Shown piece after piece: positions 40,692 through 49,177 of a stretch of 64,000 bases of DNA. A program made the position numbers and the translations under genes. This DNA comes from Acinetobacter piscicola (GTDB lineage Bacteria; Pseudomonadota; Gammaproteobacteria; Pseudomonadales; Moraxellaceae), in NCBI RefSeq assembly GCF_002233755.1, contig NZ_KZ268705.1:62001-126000 (forward strand), given 5' to 3'. Position 1 is the first letter of the stretch, and each line of letters begins with the position of its first letter. The notes under the pieces are model-generated. The model did not search any database and had not been told where the DNA came from. It saw only the letters and a program-made list of their open reading frames with translations.

Positions 40692-42992
40692 TCATGACGA
40701 TTGGCTGTCCTCTGTGGTTGAAATTTTCTTAGCTTTGGGTTCCTGCCCTTTCGTATAACGTTTGATTTTCTTACCATTTTCCATGTCCACCCATAGTATG
40801 AACAAGTCCAAAAAGTAAAAATAAGGTAAATAGTATTTCTTAAAGCTTTTTTGAAGGTCTTTATTAATGGTTTCAATTTTTAAGACCTCATGCCTTAACT
40901 CCGCCTTTGGAGCAAAAATATTGCAACTACGCATACTGTAATGTATTTCATTCGCTGAGTTACTCAGTTTCTTCTTTTCGTTATAGCGTGCGATAAATTT
41001 AGCCAAATACTGCCTTAGTTTCTCTGGCAAATTGACATCTTGCAGTTTGGGTCGATATTCAAAAAACAAGGTTAAATCCGCATAAGTTTGTCTGCTCTGC
41101 CGCTGTACACAGTCATATTGATCCCAACGTAACAAATAACCTCTTAGCCAATATAGCGGTTGTGCTGACTGGCCCACTCGTAAGAATTCAGTCAGAATCG
41201 ATGATTGCTCTGTTTGATTCAAACTTTTGTTCTGGATACTCAATTCAATCCGTATACGCAAGGCATAAACATCTTTGGCTAGCAAATAACGAACGTACTT
41301 GGTAAGTTTTTTAAAATTGCCATCTAGACTTGTCTTAGATTTTATAAAATCGTGATGTGATAGTTCATTCTTTAAAATGCTCATTTTTTCATTGAGTTGA
41401 ACCATGATTACGGCATTCAATGGCGGAGATTGAAGCTCTTGCAACTCCCTCCAATTTGCCTGCAAAAAACTTAAAAAGAACAATACATTTTGAGATCGGA
41501 ATTGTGCTTTTAACACGTACTGAAAGAGGTCTGGTTCATCAAGTAAAGTTGTAAAAATACTCAACCACATCCGACCCAATCGAGTGTGCATTTTTGAATA
41601 CTCTTCGGGTGAGAAAAAACCAAACAACACTTTGTTTGGAATAATGAATAATTCAGGTTTCACTGTTTTTAGGATTTCACAGAACACTTCTATTCGTGCC
41701 AACAAATGACCTATGGTTAAATGTCCACCTTCATTGTTTGACAAGTATGAATATACAGAATAAGTGAGATCAGCATAGCTCAAATATTGCTGTATAGGTT
41801 TTGCGAAAAGTTTGCGGTTGGCAAATAGTTCAGTATCATCACTTTTAGTTTCATAGGCGTTATGCGATGGTGATGTTATTAAATTACCACTAGGGACTTT
41901 ATCAGGTATTCGCAGTTGATCAATATCAAAACCAGCATTAAACCTGAAGACCTGATTGACTACAAAAAAATAGCTGAATACCCAATACCAATTTTCATTT
42001 AGTGCTGGTAAATCGCTATTTTTAATTAGGCCTACTGCTTTCTTGCTAAAATTTTTACGAATGATCTCGTTCCAATTTCGGATGATCAGCCTGTCTGAAA
42101 ATAAGTTAATTTCACTACTCAACTCTTTTTTAAATTTTGCAACAAAAGTAGGTTCTGAAAAAAACTTATCCTCATTAAGCACCAATACCAAGTGCAGGTT
42201 AAATCCAAATTCCTGACTCGGCTCCAACTTATAAAGGTAATGTATCAGTGTATTCAAACCATCAACTTTCTGAAGTATTCGGTTTATTTTTCCCTGATAA
42301 TCCAAAAACAATTGATCATAATTGCCATCGCCTTTCGATTCAATTTTCCCAATATTGATATCCAAACATAAGACATATACTTGCTTATATTCGCTTAATA
42401 CCTTTTTAAATCTTTGCTCATAAGCTTCCTCATCATCAGTTAGGTCAAATTGCTCATTGATACTAGAATCAGCCACTACTTTCGGTTTCAACTTTTCCAA
42501 AAAACCCAAAAAAACGTTAAGCTCATAATCTTTAAATTCACTTGCTATAGACGAGTAAGAATCAACACACAGCTTCATTGCACCTTGTTCTAAGTATGTA
42601 TTCAGATCTCTTATTACGCCGTTACTGGATTGATCAACCCCTTTACTCAATTCTAGATATTGTGAAATTTTTCTAAAAATAAAAAAGTCTAAATGATCCT
42701 TTTCAGTTAAAACATTACGAGGATATCTGAGACTATTAATCCATTTATTCAGCCCTACACGCTGCCCAACAGTCAAATGAGGTAGTTCCTCAAGTATTGG
42801 TTCCTGATCATTTTTAAGCATCAGCAACAACTGATCATAGTTTTCCAATAGATCAATTGTCTCTTGAAAAATAACAACTTCATGTTGCTGATTTCTTTTT
42901 GACACTCGTTGAAACGACAAAGGATATTTATAGTGAAGCACCTTGTATAAATCATTCTTTGTTATTCTTTTGAGAAAATGGTACTTTTCCAT
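40692..42992 (-). CDS. Large uncharacterised protein with a degenerate Gp2-like core
   Basis: This is a 766-aa soluble protein that I cannot place in a named family. A segment at about residues 204-275 parallels the neighbouring Gp2-like protein: VYVLCLDINIGK resembles LIVRVDLKYHVDK, and FNLHLVLVLNEDKFF resembles YHVHLFLIYDGS. The first His of the HUH pair is Asn here (N265-L-H267). The remainder is helical with many Lys/Glu and no transmembrane segments; the tail is Lys/Ser-rich (TKGQEPKAKKISTTED). It may be a divergent, inactive or repurposed relative. It ends 264 bases before the Gp2-like gene on the same strand. Confidence 0.6.
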   Translation of the reverse strand: MEKYHFLKRITKNDLYKVLHYKYPLSFQRVSKRNQQHEVVIFQETIDLLENYDQLLLMLKNDQEPILEELPHLTVGQRVGLNKWINSLRYPRNVLTEKDHLDFFIFRKISQYLELSKGVDQSSNGVIRDLNTYLEQGAMKLCVDSYSSIASEFKDYELNVFLGFLEKLKPKVVADSSINEQFDLTDDEEAYEQRFKKVLSEYKQVYVLCLDINIGKIESKGDGNYDQLFLDYQGKINRILQKVDGLNTLIHYLYKLEPSQEFGFNLHLVLVLNEDKFFSEPTFVAKFKKELSSEINLFSDRLIIRNWNEIIRKNFSKKAVGLIKNSDLPALNENWYWVFSYFFVVNQVFRFNAGFDIDQLRIPDKVPSGNLITSPSHNAYETKSDDTELFANRKLFAKPIQQYLSYADLTYSVYSYLSNNEGGHLTIGHLLARIEVFCEILKTVKPELFIIPNKVLFGFFSPEEYSKMHTRLGRMWLSIFTTLLDEPDLFQYVLKAQFRSQNVLFFLSFLQANWRELQELQSPPLNAVIMVQLNEKMSILKNELSHHDFIKSKTSLDGNFKKLTKYVRYLLAKDVYALRIRIELSIQNKSLNQTEQSSILTEFLRVGQSAQPLYWLRGYLLRWDQYDCVQRQSRQTYADLTLFFEYRPKLQDVNLPEKLRQYLAKFIARYNEKKKLSNSANEIHYSMRSCNIFAPKAELRHEVLKIETINKDLQKSFKKYYLPYFYFLDLFILWVDMENGKKIKRYTKGQEPKAKKISTTEDSQSS

Positions 42993-43411
42993 GCTAATCC
43001 TTTATATTTAGAAGACCATAATAAAGTTTTACTTTTATTAATCAGTATTTATTCTACATTAAAATCATTACTTTAATAGATCATTATTCAATACAAAAAT
43101 TGAATATTAATTAATATTAGAAACAACAGCTCTACGTATAAAAATTTGCTATATTCGTTATTGTTTGGGATAAGGAGTATTAAAAGTTTAAAATCCAAAC
43201 CAAGCTTTCAAAAAGTAAGTGAGTTATGCTTTTAAAGTAAGATGGAGAGCAATCAAGGAATTTGCTAAAGGATAGGCTTTGCAATAGATGTGAATTGGCT
43301 TGAACAATTATTGTTTAATATTTCTAATTAAAAAAAGTGATTCAACAATAATGTACCTCACATTCAATAGAGGTAAATGAGCTAATTAAGTATTAGATTC
43401 AACTCATTTAT
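42993..43411. other. AT-rich intergenic region
   Basis: About 420 bases between the divergent 766-aa and Fic genes. It holds their promoters; no further gene is supported. Confidence 0.35.
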
Positions 43412-43440
43412 TGAGCCGAATATGTGTTATATTTAGCTCA
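43412..43440 (+). promoter_or_regulatory. Inverted repeat in the Fic gene promoter
   Basis: TGAGC-CG-AATAT / ATATT-TA-GCTCA forms a dyad 30 bases before the Fic start. A dyad here could be bound by the Fic protein's own C-terminal winged helix. Confidence 0.5.
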
Positions 43441-43469
43441 TCTTGGAAAGATTCTAAGTGGAGACTAAG

Positions 43470-44588
43470 ATGCAAGATTGGATTTGGCAAAGTGAAAACT
43501 GGGTAAACTTCACATGGGACGATGAAATCATCTTACCCAAAACCAGACAGATTCATCAAAAAATTGGAATTCTACTTGGGCAAAGTCAACATGATTTAAC
43601 CAAAGAACAATTCACTTTAGATACTCTACTTGCCAATCTTGTAGCATCATCAGCGATTGAAAATGAGACCTTAAATGTATATTCATTACGCTCCTCACTT
43701 GCTCGTCGTTTGGGTGTTACCCTTGAACAACCTTACCCAAGTTCAGACCGATCTGAGGGCTTAGCCAATACCATGCTAGACGCACTTAACGACGTAAAGC
43801 AACCGCTTACTGTTAAACGTCTTATGCAATGGCATCAATGGCTTTTTAATGACCCTGATTGGACAATGCAGCGTTTACGTATTGGTCAACTCAGAGGTTC
43901 AGAACCAATGCAAGTTGTCTCTGGTCGATTGGATTATCCAACAGTTCACTTTGAAGCACCTCCTAGAGAAGGACTAGAAGAACGTTTAGAAGCTTTTATC
44001 AATTGGTTTAATCATAGTCTAAACAATGCTTTGCTTGACCCTCTACTTCGTGCAGGTATTACTCACTTATGGTTTATCACACTCCACCCTTTTGATGATG
44101 GTAACGGTCGTATTACACGTACACTCACAGACCTTGCTTTAGCACAAATGGATGAACAGAGTATTCGCTTGTATGCAATGTCCCCCGTTATATTAAATAA
44201 ACGCAAAAGTTACTATGAAATATTAGAACAAACCCAAAAAAATGATTCCAATATCACCAATTGGCTTGTTTGGTTTTTAGATACCTTAAATGACAGCCTT
44301 GAAACGACGTTAAAGCAAATTAATCGAACATTGTTTAAAAGTCAGTTTTGGCATAAGTATTCAAACTTAGATATCCATGAAGGACAACGCAAAGTATTGA
44401 ATCGTTTATTAGATGGTGGTGAAAATGGCTTTGAACATGGTATTAGTGCCTCACAATATCAAAAGGTTGCTAAAGTTAGTAAAGCAACGGCTACTCGTCA
44501 CTTATCTGACTTGCTCGAAAAAGCGTGTATAATCAAATTGGAAGGTGGTGGCCGCAATACTCGCTATCAGATCAATACTCAATTATAA
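43470..44588 (+). CDS. Fic-domain AMPylase with winged-helix C-terminus
   Basis: This is a 372-aa Fic protein (DUF4172-Fic type) that transfers AMP or another nucleotide part to target proteins. N-terminal WIWQSENWVNFTWDDE is the DUF4172 region. SSAIEN (about 70-75) fits the S/T-x3-E-G/N inhibitory motif, placing it in class II self-inhibited Fics. The active site is HPFDDGNGR (H206). The C-terminus has a helix-turn-helix (KVAKVSKATATRHLSDLLEK). ATG 43470 has GGAG six bases upstream; a GTG four codons earlier is part of that site. Possible toxin or regulator, located at the end of the island next to attR. Confidence 0.9.
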   Translation: MQDWIWQSENWVNFTWDDEIILPKTRQIHQKIGILLGQSQHDLTKEQFTLDTLLANLVASSAIENETLNVYSLRSSLARRLGVTLEQPYPSSDRSEGLANTMLDALNDVKQPLTVKRLMQWHQWLFNDPDWTMQRLRIGQLRGSEPMQVVSGRLDYPTVHFEAPPREGLEERLEAFINWFNHSLNNALLDPLLRAGITHLWFITLHPFDDGNGRITRTLTDLALAQMDEQSIRLYAMSPVILNKRKSYYEILEQTQKNDSNITNWLVWFLDTLNDSLETTLKQINRTLFKSQFWHKYSNLDIHEGQRKVLNRLLDGGENGFEHGISASQYQKVAKVSKATATRHLSDLLEKACIIKLEGGGRNTRYQINTQL

Positions 44589-44603
44589 AATAGAGTACTT
44601 TTA

Positions 44604-44643
44604 TTTTTTACGGTATATTTTGCGGTAAAATCAATTTACCGCA
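44604..44643. promoter_or_regulatory. ACGGTA/GCGGTAAA repeats near attR (arm-type sites?)
   Basis: TTTTTTACGGTA (44604-44615) resembles TTTTTACAGTA at the other island end, and TGCGGTAAA (44621-44629) is inverted as TTTACCGCA (44635-44643). They are 40-80 bases inside attR, as arm-type integrase sites would be. Confidence 0.5.
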
Positions 44644-44681
44644 TAAATTAACAACTTAAAATTCAATTAGATAAGATAAAA

Positions 44682-44708
44682 GTTCGAGTCCCGCAGAGCG
44701 CACCATTT
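44682..44708 (+). repeat. attR core (27 bp)
   Basis: This is an exact copy of the tRNA-Arg 3' end (22749-22775), marking the distal boundary of the island. Confidence 0.95.
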
Positions 44709-45198
44709 AGAGAATTTAGTTGTGTTTCAAAAAACCATGTTATTCATATTTTGTTTACAGCCTAGATATTACAAAGTATTGAAAATACAGTGAATTTCTC
44801 TTATTTAGTTTCAGTTACTCTATTAACAATTTAAGCCAGTATACAATTTAGAACATCACCAAAAATTTAACTAGGAAGATTCTAAGTCACTAACCTGAAA
44901 AACTTCTATCGTTTTATTTTATGTTTTAATTTCAATCAATTATAAAATAGTTCTATATATTTTATAATTTCTACTTTGGTTTCCGCTTTTATCTGATTCT
45001 TTCTTGTTAGAGTCGTCTTTTCTTGTTGGATAACAATAAATTCATTATCCAATTTACTTTAGAAATTTAATAACAAAACAATCTATGTTGTATCAAAAGC
45101 AAAAAAATATGCTTTATCTCAAATACCCAAATTAAAAAATAATGCAGCGAGATGGTCAGTCTCATTAAGTACATACATTGACCAAAAATGTGTTCGAT
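44709..45198. other. Non-coding region right of attR
   Basis: About 490 AT-rich bases between attR and the flavoprotein gene. No gene or RNA was recognised. Confidence 0.35.
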
Positions 45199-46281
45199 CT
45201 ATAAATTTTCAATATCTGCTAAATAAGCTTCAATTTCATCTACCGCGGCTCGTGATGTTCTAGAAACACCTATTATTGTAGCTGAAGCCATTCCTGTCCA
45301 TTCACCGTAACCGACCAACCATACATTATTTGCTTTTAAAGATCGTCCACCTACTACTGCAACGGTATTGTTAGGTTCAACAATATCTAGACTGCGTAAA
45401 TGACTTAATGCTGCTCTAAATCCTGTACACCATATTACTGCATCGATTTGCTCTTCTGAACCATCAGACCAAATGACAGAATGGTTTGTAAATGATCTGA
45501 AAGGTCTGCGACTAAAAAGAACACCTCGATCTCTTGCCTCTTTCACACTATCAATCATTACAATATAACCTAAACCAGCTACAGATTGATCAGGCTCAAT
45601 AATGCCACTTTCCTGCTGTGCTTTTAATCGTTCAGTCGCTTTTAAGAATAATGTACGACCATCCACATCGTCAGGTAAGAATTTGGGTGGTGTAGCTGTC
45701 ACCCAAGTGGCTTGGGCAACTTTAGAAACTTCAGCAAAGATTTGAGCACCCGAATTACCGCCCCCTACAACGATCACTTTCTTATTCTTAAATAATTCAG
45801 TATTTCTATACTGTGCCGAATGAAGTTGCATACCTTGAAATATTTCACGACCATCACAAGTTGGAATATAGGGTTGACTCCAATTACCTGTTGCACTCAC
45901 GACAGCTTTGGCTTGCCAATATCTATCTCCTGCATAGACCTCTAAATACTTCCCTTCTGATTCCACGCGTTCAACATATACAGGACGAATGATTGGAAAC
46001 TGATATCTTTGTTCATAAGCCGATAAATATTCTATGACCTCATTTCGCGTAGGTGTGCTTTGCTCCGTTGTTGGCATCAACCAACCCGATAAAGAACTCC
46101 ACGTATTTTGAGAAAAAAGGAATAATGATTCCCATGCATGTTGCCACGAACCACCTGCCTGATGTTGATCATCTAAAATAATAAAGGGTATTTTTTTCCG
46201 TTTTAAAAAGTAAGCGGTAGAAAGTGCTGCCTGCCCTCCACCAATAATGACCACATCGATATCTGCTTGAAGTTGGGCCAA
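45199..46281 (-). CDS. FAD/NADPH-dependent flavoprotein (CzcO-like)
   Basis: This is a 360-aa flavin-containing monooxygenase-like protein. The FAD Rossmann motif is VVIIGGGQAALSTAYFL with GGSWQHAWESL typical of CzcO-type proteins. The NADPH fold is VIVVGGGNSGAQIFAEV and WCTGF is the hinge motif. The start is TTG 46281 with a strong AGGAG eight bases before it; no ATG gives a full N-terminus. It is third in a minus-strand set after the alcohol dehydrogenase and RidA genes, which suggests oxidation of an unknown small molecule. Substrate not predictable. Confidence 0.85.
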   Translation of the reverse strand: MAQLQADIDVVIIGGGQAALSTAYFLKRKKIPFIILDDQHQAGGSWQHAWESLFLFSQNTWSSLSGWLMPTTEQSTPTRNEVIEYLSAYEQRYQFPIIRPVYVERVESEGKYLEVYAGDRYWQAKAVVSATGNWSQPYIPTCDGREIFQGMQLHSAQYRNTELFKNKKVIVVGGGNSGAQIFAEVSKVAQATWVTATPPKFLPDDVDGRTLFLKATERLKAQQESGIIEPDQSVAGLGYIVMIDSVKEARDRGVLFSRRPFRSFTNHSVIWSDGSEEQIDAVIWCTGFRAALSHLRSLDIVEPNNTVAVVGGRSLKANNVWLVGYGEWTGMASATIIGVSRTSRAAVDEIEAYLADIENL

Positions 46282-46464
46282 AACACTTCTCCTTTTTATT
46301 TCAAAATAATCAGTAACAATAACAACTCAATACCATTATTTTGATGTAATTCATTTTGTATTTTATACCACTATGAATTGTGGCTTAATCAATTAAACCA
46401 CAATTAGATCTGTAGCATTTTCAATATAAAAACTATGCATTGTGAATAAATATTTCCACGACAT

Positions 46465-46935
46465 TCAAATGTTGTGTAGCTCTAAAATCAATGCAAGCCC
46501 CACAGGAAGATTTCCTGGTAAGTTACGTACACCACAAACTGTGCGTACATGCCCTGCTCGTTCTGCAAAGATTTTAACCAGTAGCTCAGAAGCGCTATCA
46601 ATCACTTGTGGATGGCTTATAAAAGTTTCTTCACAAGCAACATAAGCATCTAAACGAACCACTTTTTTTACACGATCTAAATTCCCCAGATAGTGCCATG
46701 CTTGTACAAGCGAATTAAGTAAACTGAGTTGGGTGGCTTCACGCCCTGCCTCAATAGAAACTTCTAGGCCAAGCAAGCCAGTCAACGTTGGTTTTCCAGC
46801 TTGAATTGGACCTTGCATCGAGATATATAACATTGATCCAGCTTCAACCACAGCCTGATAGGCGCCTAATGGCATAGGCGCTACAGGAAGCTTTAAACCC
46901 AACTGATGTATCCGCTCAAGCGTTTGATCATGCAT
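46465..46935 (-). CDS. RidA/YjgF-family protein
   Basis: This is a 156-aa Rid-family protein; archetypal members hydrolyse reactive enamines/imines. It has LPLGAYQAVVEAGSMLYISM-type strands (here starting PMPLGAY), and VRTVCGVRNLPGNLPVGLAL, which contains the conserved Arg region although the classic RidA motif differs. It looks like the longer Rid subgroup. AAGGAG precedes the ATG by six bases, and the gene starts 21 bases after the dehydrogenase gene, so they are an operon. Confidence 0.85.
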   Translation of the reverse strand: MHDQTLERIHQLGLKLPVAPMPLGAYQAVVEAGSMLYISMQGPIQAGKPTLTGLLGLEVSIEAGREATQLSLLNSLVQAWHYLGNLDRVKKVVRLDAYVACEETFISHPQVIDSASELLVKIFAERAGHVRTVCGVRNLPGNLPVGLALILELHNI

Positions 46936-46956
46936 GTCTATCTCCTTAAAATCTGT

Positions 46957-47991
46957 TTACTCAACCCAAGGCAATAAAATAATACTGCCTTTAGCAAGAT
47001 TAGCTCCTATCCGCTCATGGGCCTGAGCTGCGTTAGAAAGTGGAAGTACACTATCAATGATTGGTTTAATCTTTCCTTCACGGATTGGATCTAACCATGC
47101 AGCAAAGTCTTCAATGTCTCCAACTAAAGTTCCACGCAATTGTTTTTGTGTGAAAAAGAAGTTACGAATATCAAAAGTGGCTTCAGGACCTGCCATAAAA
47201 CCCATTGCCACAATAATGCCTTGAGGTTTAACAGCATTTATAGTTTGTGCAAAAATATCACCACCTAAATTATCGATCACAACATCAGCACCACGACCAT
47301 CAGTCCATGTGCTTATCGCTTGAACAAACTCTTCTTCACGGGAATTGATTACCAATTCAACACCTAAGCTTTTAACCAATTCCGCAGAAGTTTCATTCTG
47401 TACAGTGACAGCCACACGAGCACCTAAGGCATGAGCAACTTGAATACTCATGATTCCGGTACTTGATGCTCCTGCATGAATTAAAACGCGATCACCCGCT
47501 TTAACCTCACCGACAATTTGCACCGCGCGAATGGCTATCAGTAAAGCAACTGGCATAGCAGCAATTTGCTCTACAGGTAAGCCTGAAGTATCACGCAGCA
47601 ACCAAGCTTCAGGTACGACTACATATTGCGCATAGGTACCTTGAATATGTGCACCAGGAATTGCATAGCTCTTTGCCGTGGTCACAGGACGAATATGCGC
47701 CTCAGCAGGATCAGTTGGATAACCTGGCATCGTAATGACACGATCACCTACAGCAAAACCATTTACTCCAGTGCCTAATTCAGCAACCTCACCTACCGCA
47801 TCTGAACCAAGAATATGCGGAAAGAGTAAATGAGGATTGATTTGTCCCAAACGTACATAGTGATCAAGACGATTAATACCAACAGCAAGCACCTTAACCA
47901 AAACTTGTCCTGGTCCAGGAGTCGGGGTTGGAATATCTTCAATGCGAATTTGTTCAGGTCCGCCAAAGGCATGTATAACAGCTGCTTTCAT
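46957..47991 (-). CDS. Zinc-independent alcohol dehydrogenase/quinone reductase (MDR)
   Basis: This is a 344-aa medium-chain reductase. The GroES-like part has VGINRLDHYVRLG and HILGSDAVGEV; the NAD(P) fold is HAGASSTGIMSIQVAHALGA. The Cys residues that bind structural and catalytic Zn in ADHs are missing, so it belongs to the quinone oxidoreductase-like group. GAGGAT lies just before its ATG. It is first in a three-gene minus-strand set (dehydrogenase, RidA, flavoprotein) and divergent from an HxlR regulator, which is the likely controller. Confidence 0.87.
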   Translation of the reverse strand: MKAAVIHAFGGPEQIRIEDIPTPTPGPGQVLVKVLAVGINRLDHYVRLGQINPHLLFPHILGSDAVGEVAELGTGVNGFAVGDRVITMPGYPTDPAEAHIRPVTTAKSYAIPGAHIQGTYAQYVVVPEAWLLRDTSGLPVEQIAAMPVALLIAIRAVQIVGEVKAGDRVLIHAGASSTGIMSIQVAHALGARVAVTVQNETSAELVKSLGVELVINSREEEFVQAISTWTDGRGADVVIDNLGGDIFAQTINAVKPQGIIVAMGFMAGPEATFDIRNFFFTQKQLRGTLVGDIEDFAAWLDPIREGKIKPIIDSVLPLSNAAQAHERIGANLAKGSIILLPWVE

Positions 47992-48075
47992 GATGAATCC
48001 TCGATCAATGCTTTATGGGAATATTCATATCCTCGTATTACATTGATACTCAATATATGGTGATTAAAACAATGC

Positions 48076-48097
48076 TATAATCCTATTCGCTATAGCG
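48076..48097. promoter_or_regulatory. Possible -10 box and palindrome between adh and hxlR
   Basis: TATAAT (48076-48081) is followed by the perfect palindrome CGCTATAGCG (48088-48097). It is a plausible HxlR operator over the divergent promoters. No good -35 was seen. Confidence 0.5.
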
Positions 48098-48139
48098 CCT
48101 TTATGTAAAGTAGGCACTTTTTTGTGATATAGAACCCTT

Positions 48140-48520
48140 TTGGTGACTAATGTGGAAAATAAAGCTTCTGAGAATTTCGTGTTAAGAGAAAATTGTCCGC
48201 AGCGACGTATTCATTATGTATTGAATGGGAAATGGACCTCGATGGTGCTCTATTCTCTAAGTTTTGGTGTGATGCGAACTGGGCAATTAGAAAGGGCTTT
48301 ACCAGGCATTTCTAAAAAGATGCTGACTCAAACTTTACGAGAAGTTGAAAGTGCGGGTTTAGTTCACCGTGAAGTGTTCAACGTTGTGCCTCCAAAAGTA
48401 GAATATTCACTCACTCCTTTGGGCAAAACCTTTATTGAACCATTACAAGCGTTATATGACTGGGCTGCAAATAATGCAGCTGCCTTAGATGAATTAGAGA
48501 AAAACATGCACATTACCTGA
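48140..48520 (+). CDS. HxlR-family transcriptional regulator
   Basis: This is an about 126-aa winged-helix regulator of the HxlR type, often sensing electrophiles or redox stress through a conserved Cys. The Cys in ENCPQRRIHYVLNGKW is in the usual position; then GQLERALPGISKKMLTQTL (recognition part) and the wing VPPKVEYSLTPLGKTF. The start is uncertain: TTG 48140, GTG 48143 and GTG 48152 are available, no ATG. It is divergent from the dehydrogenase/RidA/flavoprotein genes, which it probably regulates. Confidence 0.88.
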   Translation: MVTNVENKASENFVLRENCPQRRIHYVLNGKWTSMVLYSLSFGVMRTGQLERALPGISKKMLTQTLREVESAGLVHREVFNVVPPKVEYSLTPLGKTFIEPLQALYDWAANNAAALDELEKNMHIT

Positions 48521-48596
48521 AGTAATTTTTAGATTAATTTTTTCACCTAATATATTGATAATAATATGAAATTTAAACATACAAAACTATCCCATA

Positions 48597-48899
48597 CTAC
48601 TTTTTACACGATTTTCCAACCTTTAAATACACACGCCTTTTAATTCTAAGATTATGACAAACAACCAATTTAGTAGAATCAATAATACTGATCCCCGTGC
48701 CCATTCCTTTCACCTGATGAAAGAAGCTATTTAATGCTTGTAAAACAACGAGGCATAATTTTAATAAAATAGTTATAACTAAGAAGCTTTGGGAAAGTTG
48801 ATTTCCAAAAAGGAACGCCCATATGGCAATAAAAATATTTAAAGAATCTATAACCCTTTGCGAGTAATAACTCTCATAAAATAAGATGACAATCATCAT
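48597..48899 (-). pseudogene. IS982-family transposase remnant
   Basis: An open frame of 100 codons contains MMIVILFYESYY near its start and GTGISIIDSTKLVVCHNLRI near its end. Both match conserved parts of IS982 transposases (the DDE core near IDST.. and CHN.RI), but the sequence between them is shortened and the downstream catalytic half is missing after a frame change. It is a decayed insertion sequence. No clear terminal inverted repeats or target duplication were found. Confidence 0.75.
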
Positions 48900-49024
48900 G
48901 ACTTGATACAGGCTTAAAGCCGATTTTTGTATTCGTTTATTTTGCTTGAAAATTAGGCCTTTTCTAATAATTCATTAAATATTTTGCAAAAATCATCCAA
49001 AAACAATTCGGTAATATGAGTCAT

Positions 49025-49091
49025 AGAAAAGCCTTGTTTTGTAATTTTTTATCTTGAAAACCAATATATTACAAATGCTAAGGCTTTTTCT
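49025..49091. repeat. Long imperfect inverted repeat with AAGCCTT arms
   Basis: AGAAAAGCCTT (49025-49035) pairs with AAGGCTTTTTCT (49080-49091), continued by TTTGTAAT / ATTACAAA. It may be the terminator of the M28 lipoprotein gene or an end of the nearby IS remnant. Confidence 0.5.
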
Positions 49092-49177
49092 ACGCTTTTT
49101 TAGATCGAACTCAGGTTATATTCGTAACGTTATATACCGATTTAACAGAGTTTCTTATTTGCTAGTCATATAATCTG

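Larger units (their letters stand above)
22749..44708. mobile_element. Integrative genomic island in tRNA-Arg
   Basis: A 27-bp perfect direct repeat (22749-22775 and 44682-44708) delimits the island, with a tyrosine recombinase gene next to the tRNA. Cargo is a restriction-modification/OLD nuclease operon, AlpA, an RDF-like protein, YqaJ, DUF932, three lipoproteins, an uncharacterised 503-aa protein, an HUH-like YfjJ/Gp2 protein, a large divergent relative and a Fic protein. No capsid, portal, tail, conjugation or type IV secretion gene is visible. It resembles CP4-57/P4-type islands or a satellite. The copy at the tRNA keeps the tRNA sequence whole. Confidence 0.92.

Noticed and set aside
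22749..44708. Complete prophage or conjugative element
   Set aside because: No terminase, capsid, tail, lysis, relaxase of classic type or secretion genes are visible.
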